Source: Acetobacteraceae bacterium
GTDB lineage: Bacteria > Pseudomonadota > Alphaproteobacteria > Acetobacterales > Acetobacteraceae
Assembly (NCBI GenBank): GCA_025452005.1
Contig: JANWJK010000043.1
Span: 1 to 35,981 of the forward strand
DNA length: 35,981 bases
Direction of reading: 5' to 3'
Each line of letters starts with the position of its first letter. The stretch's first letter is position 1. Both the position numbers and the translations under genes were made by a program. Positions 21,215-29,827 of the stretch are shown here, one piece after another. Under the pieces are notes generated by a model, which was not told the origin of the DNA, made no database searches, and was given only the letters and a program-made list of their open reading frames with translations.

Positions 21215-22870
21215 ATGTTGTCGCTGAAGCTTCCTGAACCCGCACCGCTGCCCGCCGTCGCACGCAACGAAGTCCTGCTGGTGACCAACGCGGATCTCCG
21301 CGAATCAGCCAACGTGGCATGCTGGCCTGTCCAGGAGAAATTCGAACGCAAGCTGCACGAGGTGTTGCGCGCGCAGTTCGGCGTGACGCTCCGCCGTGCC
21401 CATCCGATCAAGGCCGACAAAGGCCATGGTTTCATCAGCAGTCAGCGCGAGGGCAGCGATCTGTTCGAGCGCATCGATCCGGATGCACCGGTAATCGTGC
21501 TGCTGACGGCCTGGCAATACTCGCATCACATCGCGCCGAGCCTGACGCGTCATCGAGGGCCGATCCTGTTGCTGGCCAATTTCGATGGCACCTGGCCTGG
21601 ACTGGTGGGGATGCTCAACATGGCCGGAACGCTGACCAGCCTCGGGCGGTCGTGTTCGCGCCTGTGGTCGGAGAATTTCGACGATGCGTTCTTCCTGCGT
21701 GGCCTGCGCACATGGCTGGAGAATGGCAAGCTCGAGCACGACACAGGCTATCTGCATCCGATCGACCCCAGCCATCCGGTGATGCGATCGGAGGCGGGAC
21801 TGATCGGCCGGCGCGTCGGCGAGCACGTCTTGCGCCACAAGGAGATCATGGGCCTGTTCGACTCGTTCTGCATGGGCATGATTAACGGTGTGTTCCCGCA
21901 GCAGGCGCTGACCGACATCGGCATGCCGATGGAGGCGCTGTCGCAGTCCGCGCTGCTGGTCGAGATGGCAGGCGTTCCGCCCGCTCTGCGGGAAGCGTGC
22001 CTCGAGTGGTACGAGGCGCGCGGCATGCGGTTCGCGTTCGGCAACGACCAGGCGACCGAACTGACACGGCAGCAGGTGCTGGAGCAATGCGCGATGCTGA
22101 TCGCGCTGGGGCGATTTGTGGAGCGCTTCGGCCTCTCGGCTGTCGGCGTGCAGTATCAGCAGGGGCTCGCGCAATCCTGCGCCGCGTCGGACTTTGCCGA
22201 GGGCGCGATCGGATCGGCGGAACGCTTCCCGATTCCCGACGTTTCCGGTGCGATCATTCGGCCCGGGAAGGCGATCCCATGCGTCAACGAAGTCGATATG
22301 GGCAGCGGCATCCCACAGACGATGCTCTGGCGCCTGTTGGATTCGCTTGGCCTGCCATCGGAGACGACCCTGCACGACGTCCGCTGGGGCAGCGAGTATG
22401 GCGGGCAGTTCTATTGGGACCTGGAAATATCCGGCTCGGTGCCGTTCGCGCACCTGAGGGGCGGTATTGCCGGTGCGGTCGGCTACCGGCAGCCACCGAT
22501 GTACTTCCCAAAGGGTGGGGCCACCATCGCAGGCCAGTGCAAGGCGGGCCGCTTCATCTGGGCGCGAGCGCACTATGTCGGGACGCAGGTGTTCATGCAT
22601 GTCGGCACCGGCCACGCGGTCGAGCTGCCGCCCGAGGAATTCGACCGGCGCCGGCGCGCCACCACCTACGAATGGCCGCTGATGAATGTGACACTCGACG
22701 GCGTCGCGCGGGACGACCTCATGGCGGGGCATCAGAGCAACCACGTCACCGTGGCCTATGTGGACGAGGCCCAACTGCGCGACGTGTCGCGCGCCTTTGT
22801 GGCTCAGGCGCTGACGCAAGGGATTGCCGTTTCCGTTGCCGGCGATCCGGCCGGGTGGCTCCCGGCCTGA
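21215..22870 (+). CDS. L-fucose isomerase-like protein
   Basis: 551-residue protein that resembles the L-fucose/L-arabinose isomerase fold in size and layout. The first 200 residues include LLLANFDGTWPGLVGMLNMAGTLTSLG, typical of the N-terminal domains of that superfamily. CVNEVDMGSGIPQTML near 356-371 offers the metal-ligand pair (Glu359, Asp361), and HQSNHVTVAYVD near 506-517 offers a late His. These would match the Glu, Asp and His that bind manganese in fucose isomerase, but I matched them by eye. It follows the FGGY kinase by 25 bases, so isomerisation then phosphorylation of one sugar is the likely route. The exact substrate is not known; a related non-isomerase role is possible. Confidence 0.7.
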   Translation: MLSLKLPEPAPLPAVARNEVLLVTNADLRESANVACWPVQEKFERKLHEVLRAQFGVTLRRAHPIKADKGHGFISSQREGSDLFERIDPDAPVIVLLTAWQYSHHIAPSLTRHRGPILLLANFDGTWPGLVGMLNMAGTLTSLGRSCSRLWSENFDDAFFLRGLRTWLENGKLEHDTGYLHPIDPSHPVMRSEAGLIGRRVGEHVLRHKEIMGLFDSFCMGMINGVFPQQALTDIGMPMEALSQSALLVEMAGVPPALREACLEWYEARGMRFAFGNDQATELTRQQVLEQCAMLIALGRFVERFGLSAVGVQYQQGLAQSCAASDFAEGAIGSAERFPIPDVSGAIIRPGKAIPCVNEVDMGSGIPQTMLWRLLDSLGLPSETTLHDVRWGSEYGGQFYWDLEISGSVPFAHLRGGIAGAVGYRQPPMYFPKGGATIAGQCKAGRFIWARAHYVGTQVFMHVGTGHAVELPPEEFDRRRRATTYEWPLMNVTLDGVARDDLMAGHQSNHVTVAYVDEAQLRDVSRAFVAQALTQGIAVSVAGDPAGWLPA

Positions 22871-22871
22871 A

Positions 22872-22889
22872 GCCTGCCTTGCGGCAGGC
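22872..22889 (+). terminator. Candidate terminator of the sugar operon
   Basis: GCCTGCC-TTGC-GGCAGGC forms a seven-base-pair perfect stem with a four-base loop, starting one base after the isomerase stop codon. Only a weak T-containing stretch follows, so it may be an imperfect intrinsic terminator or an mRNA-protecting hairpin. Confidence 0.55.
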
Positions 22890-22906
22890 ACTGTTCCATT
22901 GCCGCT

Positions 22907-22957
22907 TGGCGCGTGCTATGCTCTCGATTAATTGAGCCAGCGCTCCGCATTAATTGA
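22907..22957 (+). promoter_or_regulatory. Candidate promoter and direct repeat before the formate dehydrogenase genes
   Basis: The 126-base gap before fdnG contains TGGCGC-N5-ATGCT at 22907-22922, which keeps the GG and GC doublets of a sigma-54 promoter at the correct spacing, and an AT-rich direct repeat ATTAATTGA at 22927-22935 and 22949-22957, 22 bases apart. The repeat stands out in this GC-rich DNA and probably binds a regulator. The promoter class is uncertain. Confidence 0.35.
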
Positions 22958-22996
22958 TAGGCGGGAGCCAGGCTACCGTTGCCGGGGGAGGGGGCT

Positions 22997-25900
22997 TTGG
23001 AGCTCGGTCGACGTGGCTTCATCACACTGAGCGGCGCAACTCTCGCCGCGACCAGCATCGGCGCGCTGGGCTTCGGCGCCGCCGGCGAGGCGCTCGCCGC
23101 CGCGGTCCGGCCGTTCAAGCTGGCGCGGGCGACCGAGACGCGCAACACCTGCACCTACTGTGCCGTTGCGTGCGGTATCCTGATCTACAGCACGGGCGAT
23201 CGGGCCAAGAACGCCAAGGCCAGCATCATCCATATCGAAGGCGATCCGGACCATCCGGTGAACCGCGGCACGCTGTGCCCGAAGGGCGCCGCGCTGCTCG
23301 ATGTGGTCCATGCGCCGACACGGGTGAAGTACCCGATGGTTCGCGCGCCCGGCAGCAACGAGTTCAAGCGCATCACCTGGGATGACGCGCTGGACCGCAT
23401 CGCCAAACTGATGAAGGAGGATCGCGACAAGAATTTCGTCGCGAAGAATGCCGGCGGTACGACGGTGAACCGTTGGACCACGACCGGCATGCTGGCGGCC
23501 TCGGCCACGTCCAACGAGACCGCTTTCCTCACCTGGAAGGTGGCCCGCTCGTTCGGGATGGTGGTGTTCGATAACCAGGCGCGTGTCTGACACGGACCGA
23601 CGGTAGCCAGTCTGGCTCCAACATTCGGTCGAGGCGCGATGACCAACACCTGGCAGGACATCAAGAACGCCAACGTTGTCCTGGTGATGGGCGGCAACGC
23701 CGCCGAAGCGCATCCGTGCGGCTTCAAATGGGTGACCGAGGCGAAGCAGCACAATCACGCCAAGCTGGTCGTGGTCGATCCGCGCTTCACGCGCACCGCT
23801 TCGGTAGCCGACCTCTACGCGCCGATCCGGCCGGGGACCGACATCGCATTCCTCAACGGCGTGATGCGCTACCTGCTGGAGAAGGACGCGATCCAACGCG
23901 AATACGTGCTGGCGTTCACCAACGCTTCGCTGATCGTCAAGGAGGGCTTCAACTTCCAGGACGGGCTGTTCAGCGGCTTCTCGCCCGAGAAGAAGGATTA
24001 CGACCGGTCAAGCTGGGACTACGAGATCGGCGAGGACGGCTTCGTCAAATCGGATCCGACGCTGGCCGATCCGCGCTGCGTCATCAACCTGCTCAAGCAG
24101 CACGTGGCGCGTTACACGCCGGAAACGGTGTCGCGCGTCTGCGGCACGCCAGTGGAAAAGTTCCTGGCGGTGTGCGAGCTGATCGCGTCCACCGCGCCAC
24201 CGGACAAGGCGCTGACCTCGATGTACGCGCTCGGCTGGACGCAGCACTCGGTTGGCAGCCAGAACATCCGCGCGATGGCGGTGGTGCAGTTGCTGCTGGG
24301 CAACATCGGCGTGGCCGGCGGTGGCATGAACGCGTTGCGCGGGCATTCCAATATCCAGGGCCTCACGGACATGGGGTTGTTGTCCAACCTGATGCCCGGC
24401 TACCTGACACTGCCGAAGGACAGCGAACCGATCCTCGCCGACTATATGAAGACGCGCGGCTTCAAGCCGTTGCGTCCCGGGCAGACCAGCTACTGGCAGA
24501 ACTACAAGAAGTTCCTGGTGAGCTTCCAGAAGTCCGTCTACGGGCCGGCAGCGACGGCGGACAACGACTGGGCCTATGACTACCTGCCGAAACTCGACGT
24601 GCCGGGCTACGATATCCTGCGCGCATTCGACATGATGTATGGCGGAAAAATCAACGGCTACATCTGCCAGGGCTTCAACCCGCTCCAGTCGTTCCCCAAC
24701 AAGAAGAAGATCCGCGCCGCCCTCGGCAAGCTGAAGTTCCTCGTGGTGATGGACCCGCTGGAGACCGAGACTGCGCGCTTCTGGGAGAACCATGGCGACA
24801 AGAATCCGTCTGATCCATCCAAGATCGCCACCGAGGTGTTCCTGTTGCCCACGACATGCTTTGCCGAAGAGGACGGCAGCCTGACCAACTCGTCGCGCTG
24901 GCTGCAATGGCACTGGAAGGCCGCCGATGCACCAGGCGAGGCGAAAAGCGACATCGCCATCATGTCCGGCCTGTTCCGGAGGATGCGCGCGATGTACCAA
25001 AAGGACGGCGGCGCGTTTCCCGCTCCGATCCTCGATCTGACGTGGAACTACACCAATCCCATCGAGCCGGGACCCGATGAACTCGCCAAGGAGGTCAACG
25101 GCAAGGCCCTGGTCGACGTGAAGGACGCGAACGGCGCCGTGCTGCTGCGCGCAGGCCAGCAGCTTGCCGGCTTCGCTCAGTTGCGGGACGACGGCACCAC
25201 CGCCTGCGGCTGCTGGATCTACAGCGGAAGCTGGACAGAGGCCGGCAACATGATGGCGCGGCGCGATGCCACCGATCCGCGGGAGCAGGGATTGGCACCG
25301 AACTGGGCGTTCTCCTGGCCGGTCAATCGCCGGATCATGTACAACCGCGCCAGCGCCGACCCGTCTGGCAAACCGTGGAACCCGGCGAAGCCGCTGATCC
25401 AGTGGAACGGCAGCGCGTGGTCCGGCATCGACGTGCCCGACTACCTGCCGAGCAACAAGCCGGAGGCGGGCGTGGGCCCGTTCATCATGCTGGCGGAGGG
25501 CATGGGGCGCCTGTTCGCCCGCGACCAGATGCGCGAAGGGCCGTTCCCCGAACACTACGAGCCATTCGAGAGCCCGGTGGCCAATCCGTTGCATCCGAAA
25601 GTATCGGCCAACCCCGTGGCGCGCGTGTTCGCCGGCGATGCGGCGGACTTCGGCACTGTGGAGAAGTTCCCTTATGTCGCCACGACCTACCGTCTGACCG
25701 AGCATTTCCACTTCTGGACCAAACACGCGAAGATCAACGCGATCCTCCAGCCGGAGGAGTTCATCGAGATCGGCGAGGCGCTGGCGAAGGAAAAGGGCAT
25801 CGCGCAGGGCGAGTGGGTGAAGCTCTCGTCGAACCGCGGGTTCGTCGTCGCCAAGGCCTATGTCACCAAGCGGCTGAAGCCGATGTTGGTGGACGGCAAG

Positions 25901-26068
25901 CCTGTTCATACGATCGGTATGCCGATCCATTGGGGCTTTACCGGCGCGGCACGACCGGGATTTGGCGCCAATGTGTTGACCCCGTTCGTGGGCGACGCAA
26001 ACGCGGAGACGCCGGAATTCAAAGCGTTCCTGGTGAACGTCGAGAAGACCGCCGTGCCGGTGGCCTGA
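22997..26068 (+). CDS. fdnG: Formate dehydrogenase-N catalytic subunit, selenoprotein
   Basis: Molybdenum/tungsten bis-MGD enzyme that oxidises formate to CO2 in the periplasm; about 1023 residues. The N-terminus has a twin-arginine signal (GRRGFITLSG) and a [4Fe-4S] site (NTCTYCAVACG, Cys52, 55 and 59, then GTLCPKG Cys94). Reading passes through UGA at 23588-23590, in the context NQARV-U-HGPTVASLAPTFGRGAM, exactly where Sec lies in E. coli FdnG; it is residue 198 here. After it the sequence continues without a break to the end (TNTWQDIKNANVVLVMGGNAAEAHP). I start at TTG 22997 because GGAGG lies five bases upstream; a TTG at 22979 is possible. Automated callers would split it into two genes ending at 23590 and starting at 23639. 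It is followed by fdxH and the cytochrome subunit, and needs SelB, encoded at 30745. Confidence 0.96.
23591..23630 (+). promoter_or_regulatory. Bacterial SECIS element of fdnG
   Basis: Directly after the UGA codon the mRNA can fold as a SECIS hairpin. The lower stem pairs GACCGA (23595-23600) with TCGGTC (23625-23630). The upper stem pairs GG (23602-23603) with CC (23618-23619) and AGCC (23605-23608) with GGCT (23614-23617). A single bulged U lies at 23604 and the apical loop is AGUCU. The bulged U and the GU-containing loop about 18 bases after UGA match the layout recalled for the E. coli fdhF/fdnG elements bound by SelB. Confidence 0.88.
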
Positions 26069-26080
26069 GGGAGAGCGAGG

Positions 26081-26986
26081 ATGGCCGATTTCCAGTCGCT
26101 CGATATTCGCCGCCGATCCGCCTCGACCGAAGTGCCGCCGAATATTCGCGAGGCAACGCAGATCGCGAAGCTGATCGATGTGTCGCGCTGCATCGGCTGC
26201 AAGGCCTGCCAGGCCGCGTGCATGGAATGGAACGATCTGCGCGAGGAGGAGGTGGGATCCTTCAACGGCAGCTACGACAATCCCGCCGACCTTTCGCCGG
26301 CCACCTGGACGCTGATGCGCTTCACCGAATGGGAGGACCCGCAGGGCAACCTGGAGTGGCTGATCCGCAAGGACGGCTGCATGCACTGTGGCGACCCCGG
26401 TTGCCTGAAGGCCTGCCCGTCGCCTGGCGCGATCGTGCAGTACCAGAATGGCATCGTCGATTTCATCAGCGAGAACTGCATCGGTTGCGGTTACTGCATC
26501 AAGGGCTGCCCGTTCAACATCCCTCGCCTCAGTCAGGCCGACCAGAAGGTCTACAAGTGCACGCTGTGCAGCGACCGCGTCGCGGTCGGCCAGGAACCCG
26601 CCTGCGCCAAGGCGTGTCCGACCGGCGCGATCGCGTTCGGCACCAAGCATGACATGACCGAATGGGCCGGCGAACGCATCGAGGACCTGAAGTCGCGCGG
26701 CTTCGATCAGGCGGGACTGTACGATCCGCCGGGCGTCGGGGGCACACACGTGATGTACGTGCTGCACCATGCGGACAAGCCATCGATCTACGCGGGGCTG
26801 CCAAACGATCCGCATATCAGCCGTCTGGTGCAGGCCTGGAAGGGCGTGATGAAGCCGATCGCCATGGCTGGCCTCGCGTTCACCGCGGTGGTCGGCTTCG
26901 TGCACTGGATGGTGGCCGGCCCGAACGAGGTGCATCCTGAAGATGAAGCGAAGGGGCGCGATGTGCTCGACAGGCAGGACACATGA
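26081..26986 (+). CDS. fdxH: Formate dehydrogenase-N iron-sulphur (beta) subunit
   Basis: Electron-transfer subunit of 301 residues. Four cysteine clusters bind four [4Fe-4S] centres: [35 protein letters not shown] and [21 protein letters not shown] single transmembrane helix near the C-terminus ([21 protein letters not shown]) anchors it on the periplasmic side, as in FdnH. It passes electrons from FdnG to the haems of FdnI. It starts 12 bases after fdnG and overlaps the next gene by four bases (26983-26986), so the three are one operon. Confidence 0.96.
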   Translation: MADFQSLDIRRRSASTEVPPNIREATQIAKLIDVSRCIGCKACQAACMEWNDLREEEVGSFNGSYDNPADLSPATWTLMRFTEWEDPQGNLEWLIRKDGCMHCGDPGCLKACPSPGAIVQYQNGIVDFISENCIGCGYCIKGCPFNIPRLSQADQKVYKCTLCSDRVAVGQEPACAKACPTGAIAFGTKHDMTEWAGERIEDLKSRGFDQAGLYDPPGVGGTHVMYVLHHADKPSIYAGLPNDPHISRLVQAWKGVMKPIAMAGLAFTAVVGFVHWMVAGPNEVHPEDEAKGRDVLDRQDT

Positions 26987-27612
26987 GACAACCGCCAGGG
27001 ACGCTCGCGCGCTACACCACCGCTGCACGCATCAATCACTGGGTCACGGCGGCGTGCCTGATTCTGCTCGCGCTGTCCGGCATGGCGCTGTTCCATCCAT
27101 CGCTGTTCTTCCTCACCGCTCTGTTCGGCGGCGGCGCCGATACCCGCGCGATCCATCCCTGGTTCGGCAGCGTGCTGCTGGTCAGCTTCGCGTTGCTGTT
27201 CGTCCGCTTCGTCCGCCACAATCTGTGGGAGCGTGACGACACGCGCTGGATGGTCGCGATCCGCAGCGTGCTGGCAAACGACGAAGAGCACGCGCCCGAG
27301 GTCGGCCGCTACAATGCCGGGCAGAAGCTGGTGTTCTGGGGAATGACCGTGCTGATCCTGGTGCTGTTCGCGTCAGGCCTGGTGATCTGGGATACCTATT
27401 TCTTTGGCGCCACGACGATAGCGCAAAAGCGCATCGCACAGCTCGCCCACAGCCTGGCCGCGGTGGCTATCATCGGCGTCTGGATCGTGCACGTCTATGC
27501 CGCGCTGTGGGTGCGTGGCACGGTCCCGGCGATGACGCGCGGCGTCGTCAGCGCCGGCTGGTCCTGGCGGCATCACCGCAAATGGCTGCGCGAGTCGGCA
27601 CAGCGGCGGTAA
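26983..27612 (+). CDS. fdnI: Formate dehydrogenase cytochrome b556 (gamma) subunit
   Basis: Integral membrane dihaem cytochrome of 209 residues with four hydrophobic helices. His19 in ARINHW corresponds to a haem ligand of E. coli FdnI, and further His residues lie in [16 protein letters not shown] and IVHVYAALW at the expected spacing. It takes electrons from the beta subunit and reduces quinone, linking periplasmic formate oxidation to proton-motive force. It is coupled to fdxH by a four-base overlap. Its stop is ten bases from the convergent STAS gene, with no strong terminator in between. Confidence 0.94.
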   Translation: MRQPPGTLARYTTAARINHWVTAACLILLALSGMALFHPSLFFLTALFGGGADTRAIHPWFGSVLLVSFALLFVRFVRHNLWERDDTRWMVAIRSVLANDEEHAPEVGRYNAGQKLVFWGMTVLILVLFASGLVIWDTYFFGATTIAQKRIAQLAHSLAAVAIIGVWIVHVYAALWVRGTVPAMTRGVVSAGWSWRHHRKWLRESAQRR

Positions 27613-27622
27613 CAGCGCCTTG

Positions 27623-27964
27623 TCAGTTCGCCGACAGCTTCGCGAGCGCCTCTGCGCGTGATGCATAGGTCTCGAAAAGGTCGCCAAATCCCGCGAGTTC
27701 GACCGTGTGCGCGATCTGCGCTGTCATGCCGCACACGGCAAGCCTGCGGCCCCGATGGGTGGCATCCTTGGCAGCGACCAGCAGGGCGCGCAGGCCGGCA
27801 CTGCCGATATACTCGAGCCGCGAGGCATCGATCAGCAGATGCGCCTGCGCGTCCCGGAGCAGTTCGTCGAGTCGACTGCCGAAGCGCGTCGATGTCGCCG
27901 TATCGAGTCGCCCGTTAACGGCGACAATCGCGACTTCGGCAGTGGCTTCCTCGGTCAGTTCCAT
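27623..27964 (-). CDS. STAS-domain protein (anti-sigma factor antagonist-like)
   Basis: Small protein of 113 residues that is one STAS domain. It has VAIVAVNGRLDTATS, the loop LLIDASRLEYIGSAGLRALL with Ser55 at the place of the phosphorylated serine of SpoIIAA/RsbV, and a final helix (ELAGFGDLFETYASRAEALAKL). In this family an unphosphorylated STAS protein binds an anti-sigma kinase and frees its sigma factor. No anti-sigma or sigma gene is adjacent. The upstream gene on the same strand, 80 bases away, is a nucleobase permease with a soluble tail that may carry the partner domain. The function of the pair is unknown. Confidence 0.88.
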   Translation of the reverse strand: MELTEEATAEVAIVAVNGRLDTATSTRFGSRLDELLRDAQAHLLIDASRLEYIGSAGLRALLVAAKDATHRGRRLAVCGMTAQIAHTVELAGFGDLFETYASRAEALAKLSAN

Positions 27965-28044
27965 GTCGCACCTGCCGACAGAAGGTTGCGTGCTGCCTAC
28001 CGCCCTACCCGATGCTCCGGCCGAAAGACTATGAGCTGGATCAC

Positions 28045-29748
28045 TCAGTGATGGAACCGGAACTGCACGACGCAGGTCTCGCCGCGGCGCGTGGCCGAGG
28101 AGCGGTCGGCGTTGTGGCGCAGCAGGAAGCCCGCGAGCTGACGCACGCCATCCTCGCCGTGGGCGATCTCGTCATGCGTCGGCCGCCGCTCAGGCAGCTC
28201 CAGCAGACCGCCAGCGTAGCGCGCCTCCACTGTAAGTTCGAACTCGTTGAAGCTGCCCGACAGTGCGATCGGCCCACGCGGCTCGCAGGTGTCGGCGATC
28301 ACCTCAATCAACTGCTGTGCGGCGTAGTTCGCCCGCACGATCACGTCGCGGCGCGCACCCCACGTGCCGCCACGTCCCTCCATGAAGCTGTGGATCGCGT
28401 CGTAATCGATCGTATGGGGATCGATGCGCAGCTCCGCGCGGCGGCGCGCACCGATGCGGAATGCGGCGTTCAGGGCAAAACCGACGAACGTGCCGAGTAC
28501 CAGCGGCGAACCGACCAGTGGCTCGATCGAGGATGGCAACGCGTGGAAGAAGCCGGGAAACGCCTCGACGGCGAGGCCGGTCAGGATTGCCAGGCCCACC
28601 ACCAGCGTGCGTCGCGTATCCAGCATGCGCGAGGCGATCGTCTCGATGCCGCCCTTGATGATGGCGCATGACGTGAAGATGAAGGTCGCGCCGACCACCG
28701 CGCCCGGCATCAGCGTGAAGAAACGCATCAGGCTGGGGATGAACGCCATGACAACGAAGATCCCGCTGATCGCATAGGCGACGACGCGGGACGCGACACC
28801 GGTTGCCTCGCTGAGGCCGACGGACGACGCGCTGACATTGACGCCGAACACGCAGAGTGCACCGGACAGGGCCGTGGTGATTCCGTCCGACAGCACGCCG
28901 CCGCCGATCCGCTTCAGGTCGGGCCGCACCCAGTCGGCGTCGGCGAGCTTTTCCGCCGCGGTCAGCAGCGCCGCCGCCTTGAGCGTATTGGCCAGTGCCG
29001 CGATGAGGAACGGGGCGATCAGCACCGCATCGAACGACCAGGCGAAATAGCTCACATGCGGCAGTCGCAGCGGCGGCAGATCGGCAAGCTGCGCGAGGTC
29101 GTCGTAGGGCACCAGTCCCGCGGGAAACGCCGCGGCGTAGCCGACGATCATTCCGATCAGTACGCAGGAAGCACGTACGATGCCCCTGCCCCATACGTTC
29201 AACGCGATGGTGACCAGCAGCGTGATCGTCGCGACCGCCCAGTGGCGTGGATCGGCATGAGCGCTGCCAGGCACCAGCAGATAGCGATAGCCGACCATGC
29301 CGTTGCCGATCGCCACCAACAGGATCACCACGCCGGCAAGCTCCGGCGGCAGCAGCGACCGCAGCCGATGCAGCGAGCGCGACAACACGGCTTCCACCGC
29401 GCCGCCGAAGATGGTCATGCCGCCCATCAGCGCCAGGCCGCCGAGCCGCACCGCCTCGAGCGACGGGCTGACATATACCGCGGTCATCACGCTTGGTGCG
29501 AGATAGCCGCTGCCGATCGGACCCGTTGGCAGTGCCTGGAGCGTGGTACCGATCGCCAGGACGATCATCGACCAGCTCAGCACGCTGTCAGCGACGTCGG
29601 CCGAGACATGCGCCTCGCGCGCCATGATGAGCGGAAAAACCAGGAAGCCCGCCAGCACCGCCACGTATTGCAGCGCGTTGACGATGATGACGGGTTTTGG
29701 CGGCACGTCATCGACGCCGTATTGCAGGCTGACGGGCTTGCGGGTCAT
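28045..29748 (-). CDS. NCS2-family nucleobase permease with unusual C-terminal domain
   Basis: Membrane transporter of 567 residues in the nucleobase:cation symporter-2 family (xanthine/uracil permeases). The membrane part covers about residues 10-430, with stretches such as LQYVAVLAGFLVFPLIM and FGVNVSASSVGLSEATGVASR, the latter matching the family motif near the substrate site. After the last helix about 130 hydrophilic residues follow, ending GVRQLAGFLLRHNADRSSATRRGETCVVQFRF. Their pattern of helix, strand, strand, helix and strand recalls an RsbW-like GHKL ATPase with a degenerate N-box and G-box; this is by eye. Start chosen at ATG 29748, since longer frames would overlap the divergent fdhE. 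The STAS gene follows 80 bases downstream. Substrate unproven; xanthine or urate is typical. Confidence 0.85.
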   Translation of the reverse strand: MTRKPVSLQYGVDDVPPKPVIIVNALQYVAVLAGFLVFPLIMAREAHVSADVADSVLSWSMIVLAIGTTLQALPTGPIGSGYLAPSVMTAVYVSPSLEAVRLGGLALMGGMTIFGGAVEAVLSRSLHRLRSLLPPELAGVVILLVAIGNGMVGYRYLLVPGSAHADPRHWAVATITLLVTIALNVWGRGIVRASCVLIGMIVGYAAAFPAGLVPYDDLAQLADLPPLRLPHVSYFAWSFDAVLIAPFLIAALANTLKAAALLTAAEKLADADWVRPDLKRIGGGVLSDGITTALSGALCVFGVNVSASSVGLSEATGVASRVVAYAISGIFVVMAFIPSLMRFFTLMPGAVVGATFIFTSCAIIKGGIETIASRMLDTRRTLVVGLAILTGLAVEAFPGFFHALPSSIEPLVGSPLVLGTFVGFALNAAFRIGARRRAELRIDPHTIDYDAIHSFMEGRGGTWGARRDVIVRANYAAQQLIEVIADTCEPRGPIALSGSFNEFELTVEARYAGGLLELPERRPTHDEIAHGEDGVRQLAGFLLRHNADRSSATRRGETCVVQFRFHH

Positions 29749-29792
29749 TTCGACCTGCCAATTGCCGGGGGGAGGGGGGCGAGTCAAGGGAC

Positions 29793-29821
29793 TTGCATGA
29801 CGTCGGTACGCGCGTTGTATT
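29793..29821 (+). promoter_or_regulatory. Candidate promoter for fdhE-selB
   Basis: TTGCAT at 29793-29798 and TGTATT at 29816-29821 are separated by 17 bases, like a vegetative promoter. The ATG of fdhE follows at 29828, so transcription from it would begin at or next to the start codon. No Shine-Dalgarno sequence precedes that ATG, which is consistent with a leaderless mRNA. The evidence is weak. Confidence 0.3.
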
Positions 29822-29827
29822 GCCGCC

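Noticed and set aside
23588-23638. fdnG as a pseudogene split by a stop codon
   Set aside because: The stop is UGA at the exact Sec position, the sequence continues in frame with conserved residues, a SECIS follows and selB is encoded nearby.
24008-27028. 1006-codon open frame antisense to the formate dehydrogenase genes
   Set aside because: It mirrors three firmly identified genes in GC-rich DNA, is Arg/His/Ala/Gly-rich and has no recognisable domain; a codon-bias shadow.
28040-28052. ATCACTCAGTGAT palindrome over the permease stop codon
   Set aside because: A six-base-pair stem with a one-base centre and no T-run; too weak to call a terminator or an operator.
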